Of a stretch of 64,000 nucleotides of DNA, positions 1 through 11,647 are shown piece by piece (position 1 is the first letter of the stretch; each line of letters begins with the position of its first letter). The DNA is taken from NCBI GenBank assembly GCA_028023455.1, contig JAQFVV010006246.1:3523501-3587500 (forward strand). The letters run 5' to 3'. Position numbers and translations under genes: made by a program. This stretch comes from Epiperipatus broadwayi (taxonomy: Eukaryota > Onychophora > Udeonychophora > Euonychophora > Peripatidae). The notes under the pieces are model-generated. The model saw nothing but the letters and a program-made list of their open reading frames with translations. It was not told the DNA's origin and searched no databases.

Positions 1-835
1 TCTACATGCAAAAGGGTAATTAAAGCAAGATGCCTGTCATTTAAATGCTGGAAACAGTAAAGAATAAATTACAGTAAGAAAGCTTTGATATTTCTCAGAA
101 AATATTATTAAAATGAAAATATATTTAATTAAAATGCAGTGGAAATACAGTGAAAGGTCTATAGTATTAATAGAATCTAATATTAAAGTTATCTTATTTT
201 CTGTTCTAAATGATCTATCCCAAGAGGTAAAGAAAGCAGCATATTTAAAATGATTCTATTAACTATTAATTTTGCTTTTAAAATGAGATCATAAATGAAA
301 ATTATAATAATGTGTTTATAACCCAGATAAAATTGGAAAATATACAAAATGAATGTATTTCATAAATTTATACTATATTATGAATAAATTCAGACATTTA
401 AATATGATTTAGTACGTAAATAAAATTTAATGGATATACGTGTATAATGAACAACATACTTGAATAAGTTGAAAAACTAAGAAAATCATTTTTTATATTT
501 GAAAACTCTTAGAAAAGGAATATAAACACTGAATTAAAACATGTTATATATGCGAGTTGAGAAGTAAGAATACCGAAACAATGTGTCATGGTTAAATGTA
601 CAATATATCTGGAGTTATTGATGCATATATAGAAAAAATATATTTACTAGCTTGAATAGGTTGTATATATGAGTCTTATGAAATTGGAAATACCAGTTAC
701 CAAATGTAGTAACGAAAAGTCTACACGTGTGAATTAATGACAAATCTGGATTAGAATACATGAATACCAAATAAATGCATTTGCAAGATGAATTGATATC
801 TGGACAGATAGAAATACACTTATATTTTGCCTGAA
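1..835. other. AT-rich DNA without recognisable gene
   Basis: Very AT-rich sequence. Short open frames here have no motif and low-complexity composition. I see no repeat or element boundary. Confidence 0.6.
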
Positions 836-837
836 TA

Positions 838-952
838 ACCAATGGATATAAATGTGCTTATATCAGTCGATTCAAACCCTGAAATGGATAACCAATGAAC
901 CTAGGATAAATGTGCTTATATTATTGATTCAAACCTAGAATTGGATAACAAT
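838..952. repeat. Two-copy tandem duplication, about 58 bp unit
   Basis: Two adjacent segments share ATAAATGTGCTTATAT, then GATTCAAACC and TGGATAAC, in the same order and spacing. They are imperfect copies of about 58 bp. Confidence 0.7.
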
Positions 953-1135
953 GAATAGAAATATATTTATTGTACTTTGACTTACCTAAAATTAATTGGA
1001 ATAATGGAAATGCTCGTCTGTAAAGAACTCTTCATATATAAGTTAATTTAAGCCATGTTACAGGTGACAACTACCTGAAAGATTACAGATCAGAATTAAG
1101 CAATTATTTTATCTAGCGCCCTGTTTACAACTATA

Positions 1136-1179
1136 TTACATTCAAATATCAGCCTTGAAAGGCTGATATTTGAATGTAA
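1136..1179. repeat. Perfect short hairpin
   Basis: A 19-bp arm (TTACATTCAAATATCAGCC) is followed by the 6-base loop TTGAAA and the exact reverse complement of the arm. Perfect pairing in otherwise drifting DNA suggests a recent origin or replication slippage. No role can be assigned from sequence. Confidence 0.9.
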
Positions 1180-1189
1180 GATCAGAATT

Positions 1190-1665
1190 AAGTAAAACTG
1201 AATTAAATAAATGCTATCAGTTGTCTTCATTATTATCTCTGTTGTCTTCATATATTGTACTCCTCTCTTTGAATTAACTAACACTAAGTAACTAAAGATG
1301 TGGATTGTTAAAGAACTATTAAAAGAATGACTTTATTATACTCTCAACAAATTACATTCTTTAATTCATATTGAACTATTATTGGAAGTATACCAAAGAG
1401 ACACAATAGACCGTAAATGAAATAGTTTATTTGAATTAGGTGAAACTCTGAATTAAATGCTATCAGTTATCTTCATTATTATCTCTGTTGTTTTAATATA
1501 TTTTACTCCTCTCTTTGAATTAACTAACACTAAGTAACTAAAGATGAAAATTGTTAAAGAACTATTGAAAGGACTTTAGTATACCTTAATAATTTACACT
1601 GATTAATTCTCAATGAACTATTATTGGAAGTAGGTCAAAGAGATAGAAGGGACCATCAATGAAAT
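1190..1665. repeat. Two-copy tandem duplication, about 250 bp unit
   Basis: The segment from about 1195 and the one from about 1450 share long stretches, including CTCCTCTCTTTGAATTAACT, AACACTAAGTAACTAAAGAT and GAACTATTATTGGAAGTA. Differences are scattered substitutions and small gaps, so the duplication is not recent. It lies next to the perfect hairpin at 1136-1179. Confidence 0.85.
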
Positions 1666-2029
1666 ATTTTTTTTGAGATTTGAAGGATGATTATTCAACC
1701 CTGTTTTGTTAAATTATAATAAACAACAAGAAATTTTAGTACCTCATGTCCATGTCATTTTGCATCCATTGTATTGCACTGGTCTACAGGAATTTCATGC
1801 TTCCTGAGCTATGCTTGGTGAAGCCAAGCCCTGGTAAGTAAATTGTAGTGAGCTGGAACTCCAGTGGCATTGTTTGGGAATCTCAAACCTAGAAATTTCT
1901 AGATGTTTACAGTCTCTATGGTGCTACATCCTCTAATGAACAGGAAATATTATTGTAGGATTGGGTGAAATCAATCTTTGTTTTCTTCCTACAGTATGCT
2001 CATTGTGAAATAAGACCAACCAAACGGAA

Positions 2030-2075
2030 GGTGGTAAAAGAGTTTTTTGTTACATTTTAGCACCCAACATGGGGC
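2030..2075 (+). other. LTR 3' end and tRNA-Lys-type primer binding site
   Basis: A probable LTR end (TTGTTACA, to 2054) is followed by a 3-base spacer and then TAGCACCCAACATGGGGC at 2058-2075. The primer binding site of tRNA-Lys(1,2)-primed retroelements is known as TGGCGCCCAACGTGGGGC. The match is 15 of 18, and all three mismatches are G-to-A changes, two of them at CpG sites. A gag-like coiled coil starts about 240 bp downstream on the same strand, the spacing expected of a Ty3/gypsy element. The upstream start of this LTR is not resolved. Confidence 0.65.
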
Positions 2076-2313
2076 TTGATCTATCTAGACTAGTCAAAAA
2101 CATTATGTTACTGTTGGTAGCTCAATCATGATATTTGATCTATCTAGCCGAATCTTAATATTACATTTTTATCATCTCAAATGCGAGTCTAGAAAAAAAA
2201 CATGAACAGCATGTCAAATGTTGGAATTGATCGTGGTATGGGTTGAGAGGGAGAGGCTTTTCAAAGTCAAAAAACAAAAAGAAATATTAAAGAAACTAAG
2301 TACAAAAAAGTAG

Positions 2314-2757
2314 ATGATAACCAGAGCAAAAAAGAAAAAGACTATGGTCACAGTTGCAGAGAAGGATCTTCAGAGCAAAGAAAGAAAACAAAATGATACT
2401 GCACAGCAGCTAGAGGAAAGTCAGGAAACAGCAGATGAACCTCAGAAAATGATAGAGACATCCATGTTAGTCCAGATAATGGAAATGATAAAAGATAATA
2501 ATAACATATTGAACAGAGAGAAGAAAACAACAAGAAAAGAGAGGAAGACAAAAAATAACATAGGGAACACAGTGAAGACAAGAAGAGAGAAGAAGACAAA
2601 ATAGAACTTAGAAAACAGAGAGAAGAAGACAACAAAAAGAAAGAAGAAAATAAGTTAAGAGATGAACAGAGAGAGGAAGACAAAAGAAAATTTAAAGAAC
2701 AAATCAGAGAAATAACTGAGAGCCTTTTGGTGGGAATTCCCACAAACTCAGTAATAC
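2314..2757 (+). pseudogene. Gag-like, Lys/Glu-rich coiled-coil fragment of an LTR element
   Basis: The first 96 codons run from ITRAKKKK through MIETSMLVQIMEMIKDNNN; the next part is open in other frames with repeated RE-E-D-K-R units such as EQREEDKRKFKEQIREI. This resembles the N-terminal region of many Ty3/gypsy gag proteins in animals, where an M-x-x-M-x-E-M-x-x-N segment precedes a charged coiled coil. The primer-site-like motif 240 bp upstream supports this. At least two frame breaks interrupt it, and no capsid, protease or RT follows, so this is a truncated 5' fragment. The Ser/Leu-rich frame on the opposite strand is a shadow of the purine-rich sequence. Confidence 0.5.
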
Positions 2758-2764
2758 AAGTTTA

Positions 2765-4255
2765 CCCAAATGATGACATTTTTAATTCCTTCAAAACTAA
2801 GTTTGCTTTCAAAATGCTAATTTTCTTTCTAACTAAGTTTTTTGATTTTCATGAGAGTGCCAAGTTTTGCTATCTCTTAGATTACTAATCTCCAAAGTAA
2901 GAATAACATTTTAGTACAGAATCTACTGTTGAAAACGCAGAGATTCAGACTTCAATTTTATACAATTTAATGTATTCACATTAGAATTCACATGTGTGTA
3001 TATATATATATATAGAGAGAGAGGGAGAGAGATACATGCATCAAAATACACTATTTGAATTTAATATAACCACCTACAGCTAATTAGGAATAAGTCCTTT
3101 TCACTTACTAAATCTATTCACTAATTATAATAATGGCAGAACTTTTACATTTATTATTATTACTGTCCTTTAAGTCTGGAAGTCCATAAGACTTTTACAA
3201 TAATAAGATCAGAATGATCTGTTATGGCCCTAGTTAGGTTATTAAAGGAGCCAAGATCCTGGGAATAAGACATCCCTTGCTGGTTTCTTCCACTGCTTCA
3301 CCTTTGTTTCCAGTAATTGCCTTGACAGTGACAAGGGGGGGGCATGTTTTTTTTCCTCAGTATCTTTAGTTCTTTTGTTTTTCTGAAGTAATTAAGTTTA
3401 TTTGGGGGAAATCCAGGTGGAGGGTGTATTATCAGTTAATTCTTGCCTCTGTAAATTTAATTATCTTTAACTTGTACTAATTAAATTTTCTCCATTATCT
3501 GATATTTATTTTTTCTTCTGATAATAATTACTGTTACACAATATGTTTTAATTAAATATTTTTACTACACCAATTCAATTAATTTTTTTCTGGCTATTTA
3601 TTGTTTATCTGTTTTATTTATCATTTTCCCTCTCTAAACATTAAAAGCTTATAACTTAGTACATATACTGTATTTTTGTACTGATGCTTTAGTTTGGCAG
3701 CTGGTCATTCTATGTATAATGACTCTTTAGTGTACCATGATCATTAGTTGATCAAATTCATTAGTATTGCAATTTCAAAGAAAAAATGTTAATTAAAGAA
3801 AGAACATTCACTTTATTGTTTTCATTCTTTTAAAAATCTAGTATTACTATTTTTTAAAGTGTTTAATTTTTTTATTAGTTAATTTTTTTTATTTGTTAAA
3901 ATAAAAAGTATATATATGGTTAATCGTAGCTAATCACTTTACATTTATTTAAATAATTTGAAAAGGGTTCTCAATAATGTGACAGGCACTCTTGGAGTGC
4001 CCATGCACAAGGGGGCTGTAGCCAAAGTTACAACTCATTTTATATATAGAAAACATCGGTGTGTATTAATTTAAGCTATATTTATTGCTATTATAATAAT
4101 AATAATAATAAGTCTGGTACTAATTATATAAATGTACTTTGAAATGAATGATGATAGTCTGTGTATATATTTAACCACATGCAAGAGTAAATTAAATATT
4201 CAAACTTATATTTTGTAATTTTATGTGTGATATGTTACATATGTGAATAATATTT
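2765..4255. other. AT-rich DNA, simple-sequence tracts, no gene seen
   Basis: Contains a (TA)n(GA)n tract at about 2999-3032, a run of G at about 3335-3343 and (AAT)n at about 4094-4110. A slightly less AT-rich patch lies at 3170-3330. No domain or element boundary is recognisable. Confidence 0.55.
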
Positions 4256-4259
4256 TTGT

Positions 4260-6525
4260 GTTTTATTTTTAACTATCGCAAGTGTTTCATATTTGCATTT
4301 TCTTTTTATAGTTGATACGTGTTGGACCATATTTATATATAAAAAAGAAATAGTTAAAAATAATTGTAAATAGTCCAACACATCTATTTTTTTTAAGTTT
4401 ATCATATATTTTCTCTGTTAATAAGTTAAAGCAAAGTTGGGTTGTTATTGTTTTAACAAATGTTAAATTTTACTAATATATTAATGGTCATCCTGCTTTA
4501 TATTTTATTTTTAAAAACAAAAGTGTCTGAGGAAATTAGATGCTAAAATCGGCAGAGAAAATCTGATTTTATTTTTGGATTTATATTTTTTAGTTTTGAT
4601 CTTTTGTAAGGGAAAAGCAAGAGAAACTTTCCTTTGTTTCAAAATTGTAAATAGAACTCATTTAATCAATCAAGGTGGTATGAATGAAAATAAGGATGGA
4701 AATGAAAAATAAAATTTAAAGGTAAAAAAAGTGATAGGAAATATTAAGGCATAAAAAGCTATATGCATTGTTCCAATCCATTAGCCATGAACATAGAATT
4801 GACTGATTCAATAGTTACAGGGGGTACTCAAATTCATAGTGTAATGAGGGTACTATATAACCAGTTCATTAGATGCTGAGAGAAGTTGACTAATAGAGAA
4901 TTGTAGAGAGAAGCAGTAACATCGAGAATAATTTAATACAGAAGATTACTAAGGTATAATCGTAGAGAGAAGCATGAATAGAGATAATAACCTAACACAG
5001 AAGGAAGAAATGCAACAGAGAACCATAAAGATTGATAATGAGTCCCATGAAAATTATATCACTGAAGTGGCAGTCTTCTGAAGCTGTCCCAAAGAAGAAA
5101 ATGTTGCTAAAAAAACTAAAGAAAATGAAAATGTCTACAGTGGTCAGTGTGATGAACACGGAGTAGAAACCCTTGTCAGTCACCAACCCATCTTCTTCCG
5201 AACTGTCACCATGTAACCCCTAATACCAGCTGATGAAGATTATTCTTGAAAGGCCTACATCTTCATGAAGTGAAGAGAAGTCTATTTCACACTATTGTCC
5301 AATTGTATAGTGCACTCAGAAAACCTGAAGTCCAGATGAAGTCTGAAAATGCCGGATGGTATAATTTCTTTTATTCATTTATCATTTTATTCAAATATTG
5401 TTTATATGCTTTAATAAAAATGACTCATTGATATTTGTATTTTTGATACAGTACATGTGTGTCAAATTGTTTATCTGGAAAGTGTGGGATTGTTTCATGT
5501 AAAACCACCCTTTCACATTAAGTTTAATATACCAAGATATGCATTTGTATATGTGCATGTTTTTATTGTTATTGCTTATAACACATGTATGCATTTAGCG
5601 TAAAGAAAAAATTGATTTAAATTATAGTTTTACTCTTGTTTCCGCATGTGCTTGATTTATATATGAGCGCATGCTTGTAAAATGTTATGTAAGTAGTGGA
5701 ATGGATGTGTAAATAGACATACATTTATAACCATATTTTTTGATATTATATAAAATAAGTTTTGATATATAAAATAACCATAATGCTTAATATGTGCATA
5801 TATGTGTAGAAGCTCAGACCATTTTATTCAAGGATATTTATATGAAAATAAAGGAGGGAGTTCCGTATCTAAATTGAATAAACATTATTCTTAAATTTCT
5901 TTTCATAATGTAATGTGGGGGGGGGGGGGCAGAGAATGTATCTTTCTTTACATATATAAATGGTGATGGGCTAATTGGGAAAATAAATATTTGTTTTTGT
6001 GTTTTAAATTATGTCTTCATGAGTATCTCATTTATTGTTCTCTCTCTCCAACAGTATTAAATGCATATATTTCCAATAGAAATATAATCCATCAGTAACC
6101 TGAGATAAAGAAATGATTGAGCTAAGCCCATGGGACACTACTTTATTGGGGGGGGGGGTAGAATTTTGCTGTTGTGTGAGTATCTTTATTCATTTATTTC
6201 ATATGTTTTGTTGGGGGTTGTATATCCTTTTGGCTCCTTTCAAATGTGGTGCATAAAGGCCAGATTCAAATTGCCAATGCTCTGATATCCATAAGCAGAG
6301 CAATAGAGTTTTAACCTAGGAGAGATCAGGAAATATAACCAGCTTTGGTTTGATCTCTCTCATTTAACAATTCAATAGGTTAACTTTAAGGTATCGTATA
6401 CAGTTTATTATTGAGATTGCAAAGATACCATACCCTGATGTGTGACAGTCATTTCATACTTGGTTCTGTGTGCATGGTAAGAATCCACAGGGTATAGAGA
6501 GGGCATTGATTGGTACAATAAACTT
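4260..6525 (+). repeat. Dispersed 2.3-kb repeat, copy 1
   Basis: This segment matches 53072-55395 on the opposite strand over almost its whole length. Shared blocks include the start (AAGTGTTTCATATTTGC here), the TTAAAGCAAAGT region near 4428, ACTGATTCAATAG at about 4802, ATGCCGGATGGTATAATTTC near 5349, and the end around GACAGTCATTTCATACTTGG and GGTAAGAATCCACAGGGTAT. It contains long G tracts at 5919-5930 and 6149-6158. I recognise no conserved protein and no clear terminal repeats, so the class (non-autonomous element or element fragment) is unknown. Confidence 0.85.
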
Positions 6526-6529
6526 ACTA

Positions 6530-7430
6530 TATGTTTTTGTGTTTTTAAAGAAAACCAACACATAGTTAACTGAGCAAGTCATCCAATTATTAGTCTATAA
6601 ATGGTATCTAGCTATTCTTATTTAGGAAAAAAACAAAGATGATTTGATTAAAAATACTGACTTCTTGATTATCCCTTTGTTTATACTAAAAAATTTATTC
6701 AATTCACAAACTTGAGGACAAACAAATAATTAGCATTTCAGTGTTCAATAAATATTAAAATATCAGTTTTTTACATTATCTATAGAATTTAATTTCTTTC
6801 ATAAATTATTTATTAATCACAAAAATTTTTGATAATTTTTTTTAAGGATGTGCAGTTCAGAAATGATTTTTTTGTGTGGCAACTATTGTATCCATAAGGA
6901 AATAGAAATGTTAATCTGTATATTTGACATTCTCTCATTGCTTGTATTGAAAATTTCTTTTTTCTTTAGCCTCTGGATATAGAAAAGAATAGTTGGATTG
7001 TCACTAATCATGAAAATCTTCGTTTATATAGAAAGATTAAGAAGGGCTTAAAACATTATTAGGACATACCTTTTATTTTATTTTTATTTTGGTAGTGTTT
7101 TTTTTTCAATTTCTTTTTATGCTGATATTTAAATAGTTTTTGTGGTTTTATTATTTTAGTATTTTACATTTTATCAATAAATTAAATAATTCTATATATA
7201 TATATTGAATTTTTTTTTTATTAATTTATAAGTTTAATGGCCACAATCTATTTACATGTATCTAAGTGTTTTTTTCTTTTGTGTATTTCATTAAACTTAG
7301 AAGATAAAACAATTCATTCAAAATGGAAAAAAACTGTAAATAGAAATGACAAAGATTTTTTTAATTTGCTTTGATGCTTTAATTATTATTGAATAGGCAA
7401 TGTATTAGTAAGGTGCATATATAATTTTAG
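6530..7430. other. Intronic AT-rich DNA upstream of CUB module A
   Basis: No repeat or exon is recognisable. I looked for a second-half CUB exon (Cys-Gly core ending in a phase-1 donor) and found none. Confidence 0.5.
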
Positions 7431-7621
7431 ATGCTTTCAAGTGTGGAAGTACATTAACAGGACCCATAGGCTACATTGCTGCTCCAGATTTTGAAAATCC
7501 TAATCATGAAGATGTTGAATGTATTTGGACAATATCTCTAGAAACAGGAGAACGTATTTCACTTACATTTATTTCTATGGATCTACAATATGACATTCAT
7601 TGCAGTCATGAGTACATTGAG
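7431..7621 (+). CDS. CUB module A, first-half exon of a tandem-CUB (cubilin-like) gene
   Basis: The exon follows an ATTTTAG acceptor and ends at GAG|GTAATT. It opens with two bases of a split codon and then reads 63 codons without a stop. The product has the N-terminal half of a CUB domain: KCGSTLTGPIGYIAAPDF, then ECIWTI, GERISLTF and CSHEYIE, with three of the four canonical cysteines. CUB domains are extracellular beta-sandwiches that bind ligands, some through Ca2+. The Asp usual in CxxDYLE is Glu here. The split first codon implies an upstream exon ending in phase 1, but I see none in the preceding 7.4 kb. The gene is therefore partial. Tandem CUBs without other domains suggest cubilin, a large endocytic receptor; the family assignment is inference, the CUB call is firm. 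Confidence 0.93.
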
Positions 7622-7802
7622 GTAATTTCATTGCTTTTTACGAAAATATTGTAACTACTAAAGATTTTACAATTTACTTTTATTTTATTAGTTAAGACAT
7701 AATTTTATTAATTACAATTTATTTATATCATTAATATAATTTTTCAAATAAATTAAATGTATTTGCTGTAATAAATGAAAACAAATGTTTTATTTATTAT
7801 TA

Positions 7803-7806
7803 ATGC
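7803..7806. repeat. Target site duplication, left copy (ATGC)
   Basis: ATGC immediately precedes the left LTR, and the same four bases follow the right LTR at 19399-19402. Ty3/gypsy insertions typically duplicate 4-6 bp. Confidence 0.8.
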
Positions 7807-9030
7807 TATAACGGAACCACAGGGTACACCATACGATGACGTGAATATGACTCAGTAGTTGAATGACTTGAATACAATGTGTCAACCAACTCACAACAAG
7901 TCATATCAAAATTCATGATTTAATGGCACATTTGGGTGTATCAGATGTTACATAATCAAGAATGGCATATAACAAAGGGAGCGCCTCTCACTACTGTCAG
8001 ACCTAATCATTCAAATAGGATGCTAAAGATGTCAGAATGAAATGCCTAGTTCCAAGTCATATCTACTTTCAACATACTAACTTATAATTTACCTAAAACA
8101 TTTCAATGTAACCTAAACTAGTGCATATCCATTACATCTCCCTTTTTGGGCCCCATTACACCACAGAATTAAAACTCAGGGAGTTCTTGCAGTCAGATCT
8201 CTTCAGGGATGGACTTACTCAATTATTAAACAATATGCCTATATATAAACATAGATATAGGAAAATACTGATGAGGATTAATCATTTAGGAGAGTAATAC
8301 ATAATGATGATGATGATCATCAAACCTTTAATGGTGTAAATTCATAGTGATAATGATGATCAAACATCTAGTGGTATTAATGCACAATGATGATGATGTT
8401 GATCAAACAGAGATCAAATTGGTTTAAACAACTTAATACATTTATTAACAACATATATAATAATTATTTACAAACAAAAAATAAAATAAATAAATATGCG
8501 GTTATCAAGAATGGTTTTTTATCAGTTTGATGACTTCACACAACAGAAACAAAATAATTTGAAGTATATTATATACAAAATTATACTATATAATTCATTA
8601 AATATATACATAAAACAAAAAAAAAGCAAAATGAGAGTTTGCTAATTCTAAAACTACCCCATTAATGTAATTATTAGATGAATATTTATAGGCTAGGGTA
8701 AATATATTTATAACAAGTTTTTTATTAAAAATATGTATAACCTCCCATCTATACAAGTGTGTAAGTCATAGTAAAAATTAATGATAGATACAAAAAAGAC
8801 CTTTTACTCCAGTGAATTAATTGTACACTCAGAAATAAAACAAAATTAAAAGTAAATATTATTAAAACTTATTAGTAAATAATATAGTTTTGATTGTCCT
8901 AAAGTTTGCCCTCAATGTTAAATATATAAAAACCTTACTTGAGGTCACCTTGATGGATCAATGTTGAATTTTCAGAATTGACTATGATTCCTTTTTTAAA
9001 AATACATCAACATATGACACATCTATTAAC

Positions 9031-9600
9031 TCTTTCACTTTTAAATTGCAGGTGATTGAATTTGAAAATGAATCTTGAATACACAATAAAAAAAATTACA
9101 ATACATAAACTTTCAAATAGCAATAATAAAAAACAAAAATAATCATGTGAATTGAAACAAAATATATTTATCCTGAGGAAAGCAAGCATTTTATCTCCAC
9201 TAAGAGTTTATAAATTTAAATGTCAATCTTCATGTATAGCCTTCCTGTTCACCAACTCTGTTGATATTTATCTTTCATGCTGCTTGGTTAAAACAAACAC
9301 ATACAAAGTATCTCTTTCACTTTTAAATTGCAGGTGATTGAATTTGAAAATGAATCTTGAATACACAATAAAAAAAATTACAATACATAAACTTTCAAAT
9401 AGCAATAATAAAAAATAAAAATAATCATGTGAATTGAAACAAAATATATTTATCCTGAGGAAAGCAAGCATTTTATCTCCACTAAGAGTTTATAAATTTA
9501 AATGTCAATCTTCATGTATAGCCTTCCTGTTCACCAACTCTGTTGATATTTATATCTTTCATTCTGCTTGGTTAAAACAAACATACAAAGTATCTCTCCT
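9031..9600. repeat. Tandem duplication inside the 3' LTR (282-bp unit)
   Basis: TCTTTCACTTTTAAATTGCA starts at 9031 and again at 9313, with near-identical sequence following in each copy. The 5' LTR has one copy (from about 18088), so the duplication arose after insertion or in the last reverse-transcription cycle. The two units are far more alike than the two LTRs are, which favours a later event. Confidence 0.9.
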
Positions 9601-10390
9601 GAATGTATATAAATCCAGAGAAGATTGATGTACACCAGCATTCTCTAAATAGACATCTTTATGAAAACTTAAAATTTCACAATTTCCTAATGACATTGAA
9701 GCTAGCTTTGGAACATCCTACAGCACTGGTCTTTTATCCCAAATACATTGAAATGATTCCTTTATTATAAACTATTATTTATAATGTTGCTTCAATACAT
9801 ATATATATATATATTGAACTAGCTTAAAGAAACAGTTAATTTTTAGTAGTTTCACATTTTTTCATCATTTCCATAATAATGAATTTTAGCTTGCAGAATA
9901 GATTAAGTCATTAGTTCATTCCTGCTAATTATAAATTGAAGTTTAACTTTCCCGTTTCCTTCTATCCAAAATAAAGATTTTATATTATCTTGAAACTACA
10001 GATATTAAAATTTTACTGTTTTTAGTTGGTGAACAGTTTTTTCTTTTTTAAAAAAGAAAGAAAAGCTTTACTTATCTGCGGTCGGTTCAATTGTTAGTTT
10101 TCAAGTGAAGAACACTACTTTGTCTCATGCTAGCTAAAACCTATTGCTACAACTTAATAAAACAAATAAAAACATTGTTATTATTATTTTTATTTAATCT
10201 TCATTATTCTAAATTCAATCTCTTAGCAACAATTTTGACCTCATATAATTTTGACCTTTGTCATGTCTGTTCTATAAGTCAATTTATTAGTATTTTAGTT
10301 AATGATATTTAATGAATAAAAGAAAAACAATTAATTTTTACAAATAGACAAACATATTAGTTTGCATGTATGTTTATATATGTATATAAC

Positions 10391-10768
10391 AAATTTGTTT
10401 GCTTTCTCAAACAAACAAAAAAATAAGAATTAATTTCTCAAACATATTAATTTATATGTATGTTCATACATGTATATACTACATGTGTGTATCAGCAGGT
10501 ATGTAGGATAAATTATTTGCCTACCACTTGGTCTGAATTCAAACATTATAAAAAAAACTGGGACAGGTGTGAAGGTTGCGAATTTGTTTGCTTTCTCACA
10601 ATAGATAAAAAAAATAAGAATTAATTTCTCTAACATATTAATTTATATGTATGTTTATACATGTATATGCTATATGTGTATAAGCAGGTATGTAGGATAA
10701 ATTATTTGCCTACCACTTGGTCTGAATTCAAACATTATAAAAAAACTGGGACAGGCATGAAGGTTGGT
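10391..10768. repeat. Tandem duplication inside the 3' LTR (189-bp unit)
   Basis: AATTTGTTTGCTTTCTCA occurs near 10391 and 10580. Each copy is followed by the same run through TAAATTATTTGCCTACCACT and ACTGGGACAGG. The 5' LTR carries one copy. Confidence 0.9.
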
Positions 10769-10786
10769 TGTAAGCCATCTCTTACA

Positions 10787-10796
10787 CACCTCTCCT
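10787..10796 (-). other. Polypurine tract of the gypsy element
   Basis: On the minus strand AGGAGAGGTG stands directly before the 3' LTR start TGTAAGAG. A purine-rich tract at this place primes plus-strand DNA synthesis in LTR elements. It supports both the LTR boundary and the orientation. Confidence 0.75.
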
Positions 10797-11048
10797 AAAC
10801 TGTTAAAATTTTAAACTGGATTTTTAATTTTAGCATTCACAAGTACGTTAAGAATGTATGATTACTTTGGGTTTGGTGAAGGGTGCTACATTAATTTTCT
10901 TACTTTCTAAATTTTTTTATATTATTCAAGAGCTAGTTTTGGGGAGTTCAAATAGTGTGCTGGATTTAGAGCTTTGAGGGTTTTATAACTGAGGCATAAC
11001 CAAGAATGTGTCTCTGTTACAGAAAGCACATGAAACTATTTATTTGCT

Positions 11049-11365
11049 AACCTTCTCCATGCTCCTCTGAGACTTAATGGACTTTGAAGGTCTAGCCAAA
11101 TATCAAAACATGTTTGTTTAAGTAAGCCTCTAGATATTTCCATTATTGCATCTAATCGTTACTTGGGAAATAACCTCATCAAACTTAATATCTCTAACTC
11201 TGTATGCTAACCTTCTCCATTCTCCTCTGAGACTTAATGGACTTTGAAGATCTAGCCAAATATCAAAACATGTTTGTTTAAGTAAACCTCTAGATATTCC
11301 CATTATTGCATCTAATCATTACTTGGGAAATAACCTCATCAAACTTAATATCCCTAACCCTGTAC
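11049..11365. repeat. Tandem duplication in the gypsy 3' untranslated region (160-bp unit)
   Basis: Two adjacent, almost identical copies begin AACCTTCTCCAT at 11049 and 11209 and both contain GACTTAATGGACTTTGAAG and CAAAACATGTTTGTTTAAGT. It lies between the integrase remnant and the polypurine tract. Confidence 0.9.
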
Positions 11366-11647
11366 TATACATATGTGTTTATACACACATATATATATAT
11401 TATACATTGCACTTGCTATTTTTACGAAGTTTACCCATTTTTTATTTATTTATATATCTAAGCTATGTTAAAAATTTCCTGATATCCTAAATTGTTACTG
11501 ACATACAAATTAATAATTTAAGATATGGACATTTTACATACCTCAGATCTCTCCTCCTTTGTTTACCCAAAATGCATTGGGACCTGATTGCTTAGCAATG
11601 GTATGTGGTCCCTCATATGTATTACTAAACTTATGATACTTATCTTC

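Larger units (their letters stand above)
7807..10786 (-). repeat. 3' LTR of the gypsy element (2.98 kb)
   Basis: Collinear with 16824-19398. Both copies share TATAA[C/T]GGAA at the left end and TCTTACA or TTCTTACA at the right end. By eye, the first 250 bases differ at roughly one position in ten, so the insertion is old. This copy is about 400 bp longer than the other because of two internal tandem duplications (9031-9600 and 10391-10768). Short repeated frames beginning MLAFLRINIF appear here twice and once in the other LTR; they are LTR sequence, not genes. Confidence 0.9.

Noticed and set aside
2348-2743. 131-codon Ser/Leu-rich frame on the minus strand
   Set aside because: Shadow of a purine-rich gag-like coiled coil on the + strand; the Ser/Leu/Phe composition follows from that.
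9007-9471. Repeated MLAFLRINIF frames (also at 18064-18252) as a small gene family
   Set aside because: They lie in duplicated LTR sequence of the gypsy element and have no conserved domain.
10787-11640. An env gene in the large gypsy element
   Set aside because: The 860 bp after integrase hold only a tandem duplication and AT-rich sequence; no signal peptide or membrane segment in frame.
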